Below, one piece after another: positions 1-7,585 of a stretch of 16,747 nt of DNA; the stretch's first letter is position 1; the number at the start of each line of letters is the position of its first letter. Source of the DNA: Lachnospiraceae bacterium (GTDB lineage: Bacteria; Bacillota; Clostridia; Lachnospirales; Lachnospiraceae). The position numbers and the translations under genes are program-made. The stretch is from positions 1 through 16,747 of the forward strand of contig JAAVYC010000029.1 of NCBI GenBank assembly GCA_022790905.1. Reading direction: 5' to 3'. Under the pieces are notes generated by a model. The model worked only from the letters and a program-made list of their open reading frames with translations. It ran no database searches and was not told where the DNA came from.

Positions 1-1250
1 TGCACTTCCATAATCTCTCTCATTTTCTGGACAATCCTTTTCGATGCTTGTCCATCCTCGATACATCCCTTTTCCTCCAAAAACTTTTCCACATCTTTTA
101 AAAACTTTTCATTATCAAATTCTTCAATTACTTTTTTTAGTTCTGTATTACTCTTACCCAGTGGAAAAGGTGTTGACTTGAGCGGATAATAAAATCCCCT
201 CTCGACATCATAATATTTCAAATCTGGTGCATAGATAAATCCAGGCTTTTTTAAAAGCACATAATCAAAAATCCAACTGGAGTAATCAGTAATTCCCACT
301 TCCACCCCTAAAATCAATTCTTGCATATCCGGATAGGTGGCTCCATCATATATTCCCTTTATATTTTCAATTGCTTCCCGCTTCCCGACATCTCTTGTAT
401 GTGTTCTGCAAATAATCTCCCATTTTCCGCCAAATTTGTTAACCAAAGCTTTTTTTAATACTTTAAAATTGATTTCTTCTATCTGCTCTTCTACCCCGCG
501 AATTCCTTTTTCTCTAAAAGTGGGCGCATACATAGCCACATTCACATCTTCTGGAATACTAAAAAATTTGTGAACTTTCTCTCTGGTTTTTTTAATCAGA
601 GACTCATCTTTTGTCAAAAGAAAATCATTTCTGGCATGTCCATATTCTAGAATTTCTGTTTCGGGCCAAAAAGAAGAACGATACACTTCTGTCTCAAACG
701 AAGAATTAGAGATACAATAATCCGCTAGTCTTCCACATCGATAACCTCTATGATTTCTCTTTTCATCATTCACATCTTCCGGTCCAATTTTTTTAATTCC
801 AAGTGATCCGTGTAGGGTTTCTATATAAACTTGTTCCGGACGTTTAATTACTTTTTTCCACACCGCGCAAAATGCATTATCCACCCAAATATGCGCGCTA
901 TACAATTCCCTATAATAATCTGGCGTGTTTTTTTGAACTAAGCGAACTTGAGATGGAAATTCACTCTCTGATATATGTTCCAAATCATTTACTACCCATA
1001 CCAAATCCCAGTCCAACTTTTGCCGTATAATCTCATCGCAAATGTATTTAGGATTACATGTATACTTGCCCTGAAAAGTCAAAAACATAACTTTATTATT
1101 CTGCAACGTTGTATGTTTATACCAATATTTACAACTTTTATTTGCCTTTCCAGTTAAAACTCTAAAATATCTTTTCAACTTTCTCCTGATTTTTTTTTTC
1201 AAAACACCTTGTTCTTTTGCTATTAAAACTTTTTTTATTAAACCCGGCAT
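1..1250 (-). CDS. CDP-glycerol/ribitol glycerophosphotransferase-like protein (TagB/TagF family), 3' end cut by window edge
   Basis: An open frame begins at the ATG at 1250-1248 (N-terminus MPGLIKKVLIAK), preceded by AAGGAGA, and stays open to the left edge, about 416 codons. I translated it by hand. It shows the family hallmarks: FLTFQG near residue 56, CNPKYIC, the ETLHGSLG block near residue 147 (catalytic-type His), GHARND, YAPTFR, and TDYSSWIFDY followed by GFYYP. Members transfer a polyol phosphate from a CDP-polyol to a lipid-linked acceptor at the inner face of the membrane. The C-terminal stretch ending RIVQKMREIMEV aligns with the end of the paralogue at 4077-5300, so only a few residues are probably missing. 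It is the last visible gene of the minus-strand operon, 23 bp after the pyruvyl transferase gene. Substrate (glycerol, ribitol or other polyol phosphate) cannot be told. Confidence 0.93.
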   Translation of the reverse strand, partial: MPGLIKKVLIAKEQGVLKKKIRRKLKRYFRVLTGKANKSCKYWYKHTTLQNNKVMFLTFQGKYTCNPKYICDEIIRQKLDWDLVWVVNDLEHISESEFPSQVRLVQKNTPDYYRELYSAHIWVDNAFCAVWKKVIKRPEQVYIETLHGSLGIKKIGPEDVNDEKRNHRGYRCGRLADYCISNSSFETEVYRSSFWPETEILEYGHARNDFLLTKDESLIKKTREKVHKFFSIPEDVNVAMYAPTFREKGIRGVEEQIEEINFKVLKKALVNKFGGKWEIICRTHTRDVGKREAIENIKGIYDGATYPDMQELILGVEVGITDYSSWIFDYVLLKKPGFIYAPDLKYYDVERGFYYPLKSTPFPLGKSNTELKKVIEEFDNEKFLKDVEKFLEEKGCIEDGQASKRIVQKMREIMEV

Positions 1251-1273
1251 TGCAGTTTCTCCTTGTATGTTTC

Positions 1274-2278
1274 TCATTCATTAATTTTAAATTTTTTATC
1301 TTTCGGCAAAAATTGATTCATCCATTTATGAACTACATCATAATCAATTGTCACATTCGTAGCAAAATCTGAGTTGATCTTCTCTTTAATTCCCTGGATG
1401 TCAAATTGATCCATACAATTAATATGATATTTATCAAACTCTTTTGCTCGATTGTCTACACTTAGTATAATGGCACGACATTTCTGTTGCATCGCATAGA
1501 CTCCCCCATGAAGCCTTGTCCCTACATAATCAACATTATTATTTTGAAGAAACAATTTATATTGTTCCAAATCTGGCTCTAAAACTTTAATCTTATCTGC
1601 ATGTTCATAGGACTTAAATGCCACATAACCACCATAAGTTTGACTGTAAAAATACACTTCTTCATAATTGTCCAATAGCATCTTTATTAATGCCTGGTCA
1701 TTTTCTTTATATACACCTCCAGTAGAACTCAACGTGAACACAACTTTATCTGCTTTTTTAACAGGTATTTGTTCACAATGCTCTGGTGTCAATTTCCATA
1801 GCGTAGGGCATCCTGTATTGATTCCTTTTATTCCCAATTCCGCTAAATATTCTACCATTTGATCATCACGTACACTATGCACATACTTTTTTGATAAGAC
1901 TTTTTTCCACACTGATTTAGAATAAGCGCCAAAACGTCCTTTGCATTGTTCCTCATCATAACCCACGCCCAATAAAACAGAATCTCTTAGTGGTTTACAA
2001 TTGAAAAGATTTACATTTAGTAATGGATTTGGATGAATCATATTGGTCCAAAATAAATTTGTTCCACAAATAAATTTATAATTAGCAACCTTACAGAGTT
2101 TCGCTTTACTAGAAGTCATCTGATGGCCTACAGGAAATGCAACAGTGTGAGTCGGAAAATGATGCACAAAATTCCCTTCACATATCGGTCTCATTTCTCT
2201 TTTTACGGATTCCATAATAATCTCATCGCCCTTATTTTGCGTAGCGATAGCGGTATCAAATAAAATTATCCTTTTCAT
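1274..2278 (-). CDS. Polysaccharide pyruvyl transferase family protein
   Basis: This 334-residue cytoplasmic protein resembles the WcaK/CsaB-type polysaccharide pyruvyl transferase family, whose members put ketal pyruvate on sugars of surface glycans using phosphoenolpyruvate. Visible signatures are the N-terminal N-x-GDE (residues 15-19, after FDTAIATQ), SVRDD at 135-139, GCPTLW at 156-161, and the C-terminal TRLHGGVYAMQQK at 254-266, which corresponds to the family's conserved R-x-H motif. There are no membrane segments. The start is supported by AGGTGA six bases before the ATG. It follows the SDR gene by 20 bp and precedes a TagB/F-like gene by 23 bp, so it is co-transcribed with them. Some family members are annotated only by fold, so the pyruvyl donor activity is inferred rather than shown. 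Confidence 0.9.
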   Translation of the reverse strand: MKRIILFDTAIATQNKGDEIIMESVKREMRPICEGNFVHHFPTHTVAFPVGHQMTSSKAKLCKVANYKFICGTNLFWTNMIHPNPLLNVNLFNCKPLRDSVLLGVGYDEEQCKGRFGAYSKSVWKKVLSKKYVHSVRDDQMVEYLAELGIKGINTGCPTLWKLTPEHCEQIPVKKADKVVFTLSSTGGVYKENDQALIKMLLDNYEEVYFYSQTYGGYVAFKSYEHADKIKVLEPDLEQYKLFLQNNNVDYVGTRLHGGVYAMQQKCRAIILSVDNRAKEFDKYHINCMDQFDIQGIKEKINSDFATNVTIDYDVVHKWMNQFLPKDKKFKINE

Positions 2279-2298
2279 GATCTTTCACCTGCCTGCTT

Positions 2299-3351
2299 TT
2301 ATTTTGTGCTCTCAAAAAACTGTATCGTTCTTTTCATTCCCTCTGCCAAAGATATCTTTGGTCTCCACCCCTCATTTACTGCCTTCTCAGAGTCTAAAAA
2401 TCCCAACTTATTCCCCAGATACCCTGCCTTTGCAGAATCCTCTAAAATTTCAAATTGCATCTGAAGATTCTTTTGAGGAAATAATTTTATCAATGTCTCT
2501 GCCAGTTCTTTTACGGAAACCGTCCTTTCACTGTTGGCTATATTATAGACAAAACCTTCAAAATTCAATATTGTCATCATAATACCAGCAAGCACATCTG
2601 CGATATATGTTAAAGCAAGCATTCCACTTCCGTCACTGTTTAATATAATATCTTTGTTGTCTAAAATATTTCCCAAAAAATCGCCTACAACTCTTCCATC
2701 CCGTAATAACATTCCCGGTCCATAGGCATGATCAATACGTGCCACTTTACAATTCATATGATATTGCTGACGATACGCTGCACATAGTGTCTCAGAAAGC
2801 CTTTTACTCTCTGGATAACAAGAACGCACTAATGTTGGATTAACGGCACCGTAATCCTCTTCTTTTACAAAATCCTTACTCCCACTTCCATATATTTCCC
2901 GTGTAGATAACAGTAAAAAAGCCTCTACACCTTTTTCTTGCGCAAACTCTAAAAGATTATTTGCTCCCATCGCATTTGCCAATATTGTATCCACCGGCTC
3001 TGACATAAATTGCTTTGGTCCCGTTGGACTTGCCGCATGTATAATAAAATCCACTTCTCCCTCAAACTGAATTTTATTAATCACATCCTGATATATTACT
3101 TTAAAATCTTTTCTGTCTAGAAAACTGCCATACCTTTTTCTTACTTTTTCTTCATTTCTTGCCAAACCAACAATTTTTATATTATAACAGTATTCATCAT
3201 TTAAATACATCAAAAAATAAACAAAATATGACGCAATAAGTCCATTTACCCCCGTAATAAAAACAGTCTTATTTCTTAGTTTCTCCCAATTTATATCTCT
3301 GCGGTAAATATCTTCTAAATCCTCTAAAATGATATTGTTTAAAGCTAACAT
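2299..3351 (-). CDS. NAD-dependent epimerase/dehydratase (extended SDR), probable nucleotide-sugar or CDP-polyol modifying enzyme
   Basis: The 350-residue protein has a Rossmann start TGVNGLIAS (33-41), HAASPT (105-110), STREIYG (149-155), the catalytic Y-x3-K as CYPESK (Y179, K183) and YGPG (210-213). This is the extended SDR layout of UDP-glucuronate decarboxylases, dTDP-glucose 4,6-dehydratases and C4-epimerases. The third position of the G-x2-G-x2-G loop is Ala40 instead of Gly. A textbook AGGAGG stands before the ATG, and the gene starts 9 bp after the cytidylyltransferase. That pairing suggests it acts on, or makes the precursor of, the CDP-activated compound. It is not the zinc-dependent alcohol dehydrogenase type (TarJ) that usually accompanies TarI. 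The substrate is unknown; a UDP-sugar role independent of its neighbour is the main alternative. Confidence 0.9.
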   Translation of the reverse strand: MLALNNIILEDLEDIYRRDINWEKLRNKTVFITGVNGLIASYFVYFLMYLNDEYCYNIKIVGLARNEEKVRKRYGSFLDRKDFKVIYQDVINKIQFEGEVDFIIHAASPTGPKQFMSEPVDTILANAMGANNLLEFAQEKGVEAFLLLSTREIYGSGSKDFVKEEDYGAVNPTLVRSCYPESKRLSETLCAAYRQQYHMNCKVARIDHAYGPGMLLRDGRVVGDFLGNILDNKDIILNSDGSGMLALTYIADVLAGIMMTILNFEGFVYNIANSERTVSVKELAETLIKLFPQKNLQMQFEILEDSAKAGYLGNKLGFLDSEKAVNEGWRPKISLAEGMKRTIQFFESTK

Positions 3352-3360
3352 CCTTCCCTC

Positions 3361-4080
3361 CTATAATCCAAAAATATCCTGACTCTCACGTAGATCCACT
3401 AACGCTTTGAATACATAGTAGTCCTCTGGCGTAGTAATTTTGATGTTCGTTGTTTCACATTGGACCATATGCAACTTTACTCCAAGTTCAGTCATCAAAG
3501 AACAGGTATCTATCGTAATTCGGTAATCCATTTTTTCTCCTAATTGATGTGCTTTAAAAACGTCTTTAAAATAGAAACTCTGTGGTGCCTTTGCAATAAA
3601 AAGTGTATTTCTTACGATTGTCTTTTCTGTATATTCTCTATCATCACTGATAATTCCTGTCTCACTAAACGGAACAGCCGTAATAGCATTTCCATATTCT
3701 CTCACACTTTTTATATTATCATCAATTATTTTATTTGTAACTAAAGGTCTCACGGCATCATGTAAAAGAACGATATCGTCATCTTGACAAATTCCTTTTA
3801 AATAGTTCAAAGCTTTCATTTTAGATTCCTGTGTATCTTTCCCACCTGTGAGAATTTTATCTACTTTTGTTATATTGAATTTTTTAATAATATCTCTTAA
3901 ATAGTCTTCCCACCCAGCAACGCATGGAATAACAATCTTATCAATATTATCATTTTTCTCAAACACTTCTAACGTATATATAATGATTGGTTTTCCATAC
4001 AATTCTAAAAACTGTTTCGGTTTTGCTGAATTTTTCATCCGCTGTCCGGTTCCTCCGGCAAATACCAATGCTATATTCAT
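3361..4080 (-). CDS. IspD/TarI-family cytidylyltransferase
   Basis: This 239-residue protein is a CTP-dependent cytidylyltransferase of the IspD/TarI family. It shows the nucleotide-binding start FAGGTGQRM (7-15), KPKQF (20-24), TGGKDTQES (78-86), LLHDAVRPLV (105-114) and NIKITTPEDYY (212-222). Both IspD (MEP, isoprenoids) and TarI (ribitol-5-phosphate, teichoic acids) share this fold. Because it sits between a TagB/F-like transferase and a sugar-modifying SDR, a role in making a CDP-polyol or CDP-sugar for a surface polymer is far more likely than isoprenoid synthesis. The Arg normally seen in the GG-x-x-R-x-x-S/T block appears replaced (KDTQES). The ATG overlaps the upstream stop as ATGA, with GGAGG seven bases upstream, so translation is coupled. 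Confidence 0.92.
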   Translation of the reverse strand: MNIALVFAGGTGQRMKNSAKPKQFLELYGKPIIIYTLEVFEKNDNIDKIVIPCVAGWEDYLRDIIKKFNITKVDKILTGGKDTQESKMKALNYLKGICQDDDIVLLHDAVRPLVTNKIIDDNIKSVREYGNAITAVPFSETGIISDDREYTEKTIVRNTLFIAKAPQSFYFKDVFKAHQLGEKMDYRITIDTCSLMTELGVKLHMVQCETTNIKITTPEDYYVFKALVDLRESQDIFGL

Positions 4081-5300
4081 CTTTTTCCCTCCACTAATTT
4101 TATAATCTCATCTACAATTCTGTTACAGGCCTCTCCATTTTCATAGCAGCCACGTCTTTTCACAAAAGAATCTATATGTTCTTCATATTGACTTTGATTA
4201 AAATGTTTTATATGTTCTTTAAGCTCTTTATTGGAATGAGCAATCGGAAACGGCGTCTCCTCTAAAGGATAATAAAATCCTCTATCTTCTTTATATATTT
4301 TTTCATCGAAGACACACAAAAACGCTGGTTTCCTCAATAACATAAAATCAAAAATCCAGCTGGAATAATCCGTTATTCCAATTTCCGCTGCAAGCATAAG
4401 TTCTTGGATATCTGCATAATTATTTCCATTTAACATATCATCAGACTTTTCGCTCATTTTCTGCTTATCCCGATGGTGTTCACGTACGATCACTACCCAT
4501 TTACCGCCATGCTTTTTTTCCATTTCCTCGAGGAGGCTTTTTATGTCTAATTCCTCGACCTCTGCATGCTGATCCCGAAACGTAGGCGCATATAAAATAA
4601 TTTTTTTATCTGAACTAATCCCAAAATATTTTCTTACCTTTTGATGAATCCTTTGCCTCTCATCATCTGACTCATTCAACAATATATCATTTCTTGCATG
4701 CCCCATCTTCCATATAAATGTATTCTTCCAAAAGCTTGTACGATATACTTCTTCTTCAAAAACACTGTTCGCTATAATATAATCTGTCAACTTTCCGCAA
4801 CGGAATCCCCTTTGATTCCGCTTTCCATTACGAACACTATCTGAGCCGATTCTTTTAATCCCTAAAGATCCATGCATAGTCTCAATATAAATTTGTCCTC
4901 TTTTTTTCCAGACAAATTCTCTGGTCACATTAAAAGCATTGTCAATCCAAACATTGGCACTATATAACGCCTTATAATACTCCTTCGTTCCACGCTCTAC
5001 CAATTCTACTTCTGCCGGAAATGAGCCCTCTTTCTTCTCTTCTTTTGCATCAACTACCCATATCAAATCTCCAGGATAGTTTCTTTCCAAAAGTTTATTA
5101 CAAATATATTTCGGATTGCAAGTGTATTCTCCCTGAAATGTAAGAAACAAAATTCTTCCTGGCTGAATAGGATTCATAATCCCCCAATAATACCTGCTAA
5201 CCTTAGATATTTGATAGGACAACTCAAAAAAAATTTTATGAAAAACTTTCTCCATTAAATTTCCATTTTTAATAGCTTTTCTTACTTTTTCAATCACCAT
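4077..5300 (-). CDS. CDP-glycerol glycerophosphotransferase-like protein (TagB/TagF family), first paralogue
   Basis: This 407-residue protein is a TagB/TagF-type polyol-phosphate transferase, expected at the cytoplasmic face of the membrane. Motifs in order are LFLTFQG (51-57), CNPKYIC (61-67), ETMHGSLG (140-147, H143), GHARND (200-205), YAPTFRD (237-243), REHHRD (273-278) and ITDYSSWIFDF (309-319). The N-terminal 40 residues are basic and amphipathic, as in membrane-associated family members. It lacks the extra N-terminal domain of long TagF polymerases, so a primase-like or single-transfer role is possible. It is clearly paralogous to the gene at 1-1250. An internal promoter lies just upstream (5349-5377). 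AGGAG lies only three bases before the ATG; the next codon is GTG (5297-5295), which is better spaced and could be the real start. Confidence 0.94.
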   Translation of the reverse strand: MVIEKVRKAIKNGNLMEKVFHKIFFELSYQISKVSRYYWGIMNPIQPGRILFLTFQGEYTCNPKYICNKLLERNYPGDLIWVVDAKEEKKEGSFPAEVELVERGTKEYYKALYSANVWIDNAFNVTREFVWKKRGQIYIETMHGSLGIKRIGSDSVRNGKRNQRGFRCGKLTDYIIANSVFEEEVYRTSFWKNTFIWKMGHARNDILLNESDDERQRIHQKVRKYFGISSDKKIILYAPTFRDQHAEVEELDIKSLLEEMEKKHGGKWVVIVREHHRDKQKMSEKSDDMLNGNNYADIQELMLAAEIGITDYSSWIFDFMLLRKPAFLCVFDEKIYKEDRGFYYPLEETPFPIAHSNKELKEHIKHFNQSQYEEHIDSFVKRRGCYENGEACNRIVDEIIKLVEGKR

Positions 5301-5348
5301 TTTCTCCTAAATGCAAAAAAGCACTTTCTTCGACATGAAATCTTATAG

Positions 5349-5377
5349 ATTATAGCATACCTTATTCTTTTTGGCAA
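5349..5377 (-). promoter_or_regulatory. Strong internal sigma-A promoter (TTGCCA-17-TATAAT, extended -10)
   Basis: Reading the minus strand, TTGCCA (5377-5372) is followed by a 17-bp spacer and a perfect TATAAT (5354-5349). TGC directly precedes the -10, giving an extended -10 element. Transcription should start near 5342, about 40 bases before the TagB/F-like start codon. It lies in the 81-bp gap after the stop of the glycosyltransferase gene, the only sizeable gap in this half of the operon. It would allow the downstream TagB/F, cytidylyltransferase, SDR and pyruvyl transferase genes to be expressed apart from the upstream glycosyltransferase genes. Confidence 0.8.
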
Positions 5378-5381
5378 TGAA

Positions 5382-6209
5382 TTACAATTTTCGTCTTTTT
5401 CTCAGAATTTTCTCATATAATCCTTTACGCAATCTCAGTGGAACAACTGCTACAATCAGTTGGCCCAAACCTGATACAAAAAAATCTTCTAGGCTGGAAT
5501 ATCCTGTTTTATAAATTTTCCACCTCATTTTTAATGCCCGACATGCGTAATCAAAACCACCACGTCTTCCATACATTCCTGCATCAGTTCGCATATAGAG
5601 TAAATTTTCTTGTATATTATACCCTTTCATTCCCTGATTTAACATACGAATCCATAGAAAATAATCTTCAAATCCCTTGTAATCCTGATAATTTCCAGCC
5701 GATAATACCGCTGCTTTTTTTAACATTACAGATGGGTGATTAAACGGATTTCTTCTTCGCGCAAATTTTTTTATCTCTGTATCCGTCTTTGGTACGCAGC
5801 GTTCAAACTTCGTATTAGATATATCTCCTTCAAATTCCAAAATGTTACTTCCCACGATTTCTACATCTTCCATTTCAAAAATTTGAAGTTGCTTTTCGCA
5901 ACGCTCTTTGGCACTGATATCATCACTATCCATACGTGCCACTAAATCATTTTTACAGTATTGTATCCCCTTTGCTAACGCATTTCCTAAACCTCCACAT
6001 TTTTCGATCCTTATAATTTGGAAAAGTTCCGGATTCTCTTTTCTTTTTTCTTCTATAACTTTATTTAATTCCTCCGTTAACGGACCATCACACACAATCA
6101 CAAAATCCGTTGGCGAAATGCTCTGCTTTAACATACTTTCTATACTTTTTTCAAAATATATTGCATTTTCCTTTATATACACAGACATCAATACAGAATA
6201 TTGTCTCAT
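5382..6209 (-). CDS. Family 2 glycosyltransferase (GT-A fold)
   Basis: This 275-residue inverting glycosyltransferase has the classic GT2 beginning YSVLMSVYIKE (4-14), LGNALAKGI near 74-82, the metal-binding MDSDD (93-97), FNHPSVM (156-162) and the acidic acceptor-site block YKGFEDYFLW (177-186). It resembles small GT2 enzymes of amylovoran-like and O-antigen loci that transfer Gal, GalNAc or similar sugars. A mildly hydrophobic stretch at about 242-258 may be a membrane-association patch. Its ATG overlaps the stop of the phosphotransferase gene as ATGA, a placement often seen for the enzyme adding the second sugar. The donor and acceptor cannot be told from sequence alone. Confidence 0.93.
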   Translation of the reverse strand: MRQYSVLMSVYIKENAIYFEKSIESMLKQSISPTDFVIVCDGPLTEELNKVIEEKRKENPELFQIIRIEKCGGLGNALAKGIQYCKNDLVARMDSDDISAKERCEKQLQIFEMEDVEIVGSNILEFEGDISNTKFERCVPKTDTEIKKFARRRNPFNHPSVMLKKAAVLSAGNYQDYKGFEDYFLWIRMLNQGMKGYNIQENLLYMRTDAGMYGRRGGFDYACRALKMRWKIYKTGYSSLEDFFVSGLGQLIVAVVPLRLRKGLYEKILRKRRKL

Positions 6210-7558
6210 CTCTTTGCCGTCCTCTGCTCTTTCTCCACACCCTCAGTGTTCTCTTTCTGAAACATAATTTTAAATGTCATCAACATCAGTTTAATATCCA
6301 TCCAGACCGAATAAGTTTGGATATAAATCAAATCTAACTTCAATTTATCGTAAGGCGTCGTATTATATTTTCCATAGACCTGCGCATATCCAGTCAACCC
6401 TGCTTTTACTTTTAATCGAAATCCAAACTCCGGGATTTCCTTTTGATATTCCTTGGCAATTTCTTCCCGCTCTGGTCTCGGACCGACAAAAGACATATCT
6501 CCTTTTAAAATATTATAAATCTGTGGAAGCTCATCTAGATGAGTAGCCCGAATAAACTTTCCGACTTTCGTAATACGATTGTCTCCTTTGGCCGCGAGAC
6601 GCGCACCCTCTTTCTCGGAATTTACACGCATACTGCGAAATTTTAAAATCATAAATTTCCGATTTCCCTCCGTCAAACGCTCCTGAGAATAAAATACCGG
6701 ACCTTTATCTTCCATTTTAATGAGCAAAGCCAAAACGAGAACAAAAGGCAAAGAGATCACCGTTGCAATAATGGATAACACAATATCCAGCGCACGTTTC
6801 ACAAATCTCTGTTCTGGATGAAGTCCCTGATTTCTTGCCAGATAAAGAGGCGTATCAAAAAGATGGATATGCTCCGAACCTCGGATTAAAATATCCGAAA
6901 GCTTTGGCGTCATATAAATGCGTTTATTCTGTTCAAAACAATGTTTCATAATCAGATTTCTCTCGTGTGCAGGGAGATCACAAAGTATTACGGCATCGTG
7001 TTCCTTTATTTTTTCTTCTAATATCTCTTTTTCTGCCAGATAACTCTCCTGTCCGCAAATATTATATCGATCTTTTCTCGTATTAATTTTTTTAATCAAT
7101 TCTTTCGGCGACCGTTCTCCATAAATAACCAGCACTGTTCTTGGCGGATAAAGGCGCACAAATACATGGCGAATAAAATAAACCCACGGCACGATAAACA
7201 TCAATTGTACGATTGCCGCTAAAATAATCGGTTTCACTGGAAAATAATCCTTTCCAACCATACAAATCTGCAGATACTGCACGACCGTACTCAGAAATAT
7301 TGCCAATGTTTGCGAGAGACAAATATCCGTAATACGCAAATATCCTGCCTTATAACCACCTAAAGTCTTTGTAAAAAAGAATGTGATAAAGACAAACATT
7401 CCAATCACAGCCCAGTTGCCCCGCCTCCAGAAATCCTCTTCTAGCATCGGCTCGTAGCATTGATACCAGAGATAGACAAAGATCCCTGTCTGCACAATTA
7501 AAATTACCAGATTAGATAGATAACTCAACAACCTCTTATGTTTATGTTTGCGTCTCAT
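6206..7558 (-). CDS. Undecaprenyl-phosphate sugar-1-phosphate transferase (polyprenyl glycosylphosphotransferase, PHPT family)
   Basis: This 450-residue membrane enzyme starts glycan assembly by moving a sugar-1-phosphate from a UDP-sugar to undecaprenyl phosphate. It has the full WbaP/WcaJ-like layout: four N-terminal membrane segments (about 10-32, 48-65, 80-100, 110-130), a cytosolic middle domain (about 138-235), a fifth hydrophobic helix after KRALDI (254-259), and the catalytic C-terminal domain. That domain contains GPVFYSQERL (286-295), LKFRSM (305-310), THLDELPQIYNILKGDMSFV (339-358), GPRPER (359-364) and AGLTGYAQVYGKYNTTPYDK (386-405). AGGTGG lies five bases before the ATG. It is the only visible initiating enzyme. 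The sugar (glucose, galactose, GalNAc or another) is not predictable by eye. Confidence 0.96.
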   Translation of the reverse strand: MRRKHKHKRLLSYLSNLVILIVQTGIFVYLWYQCYEPMLEEDFWRRGNWAVIGMFVFITFFFTKTLGGYKAGYLRITDICLSQTLAIFLSTVVQYLQICMVGKDYFPVKPIILAAIVQLMFIVPWVYFIRHVFVRLYPPRTVLVIYGERSPKELIKKINTRKDRYNICGQESYLAEKEILEEKIKEHDAVILCDLPAHERNLIMKHCFEQNKRIYMTPKLSDILIRGSEHIHLFDTPLYLARNQGLHPEQRFVKRALDIVLSIIATVISLPFVLVLALLIKMEDKGPVFYSQERLTEGNRKFMILKFRSMRVNSEKEGARLAAKGDNRITKVGKFIRATHLDELPQIYNILKGDMSFVGPRPEREEIAKEYQKEIPEFGFRLKVKAGLTGYAQVYGKYNTTPYDKLKLDLIYIQTYSVWMDIKLMLMTFKIMFQKENTEGVEKEQRTAKR

Positions 7559-7585
7559 ACTGCCACCTCTGTCTTCACTGTTCCT

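Noticed and set aside
337..573. Plus-strand open frame of 78 codons
   Set aside because: Antisense to the clearly coding TagB/F-like partial gene at 1-1250.
5309..5326. Hairpin AAATGC-A6-GCACTT near the start of the TagB/F-like gene, considered as a terminator or regulatory hairpin
   Set aside because: Only six pairs including a G-T wobble, and it abuts the ribosome site. It is too weak for an intrinsic terminator and lies downstream of the internal promoter.
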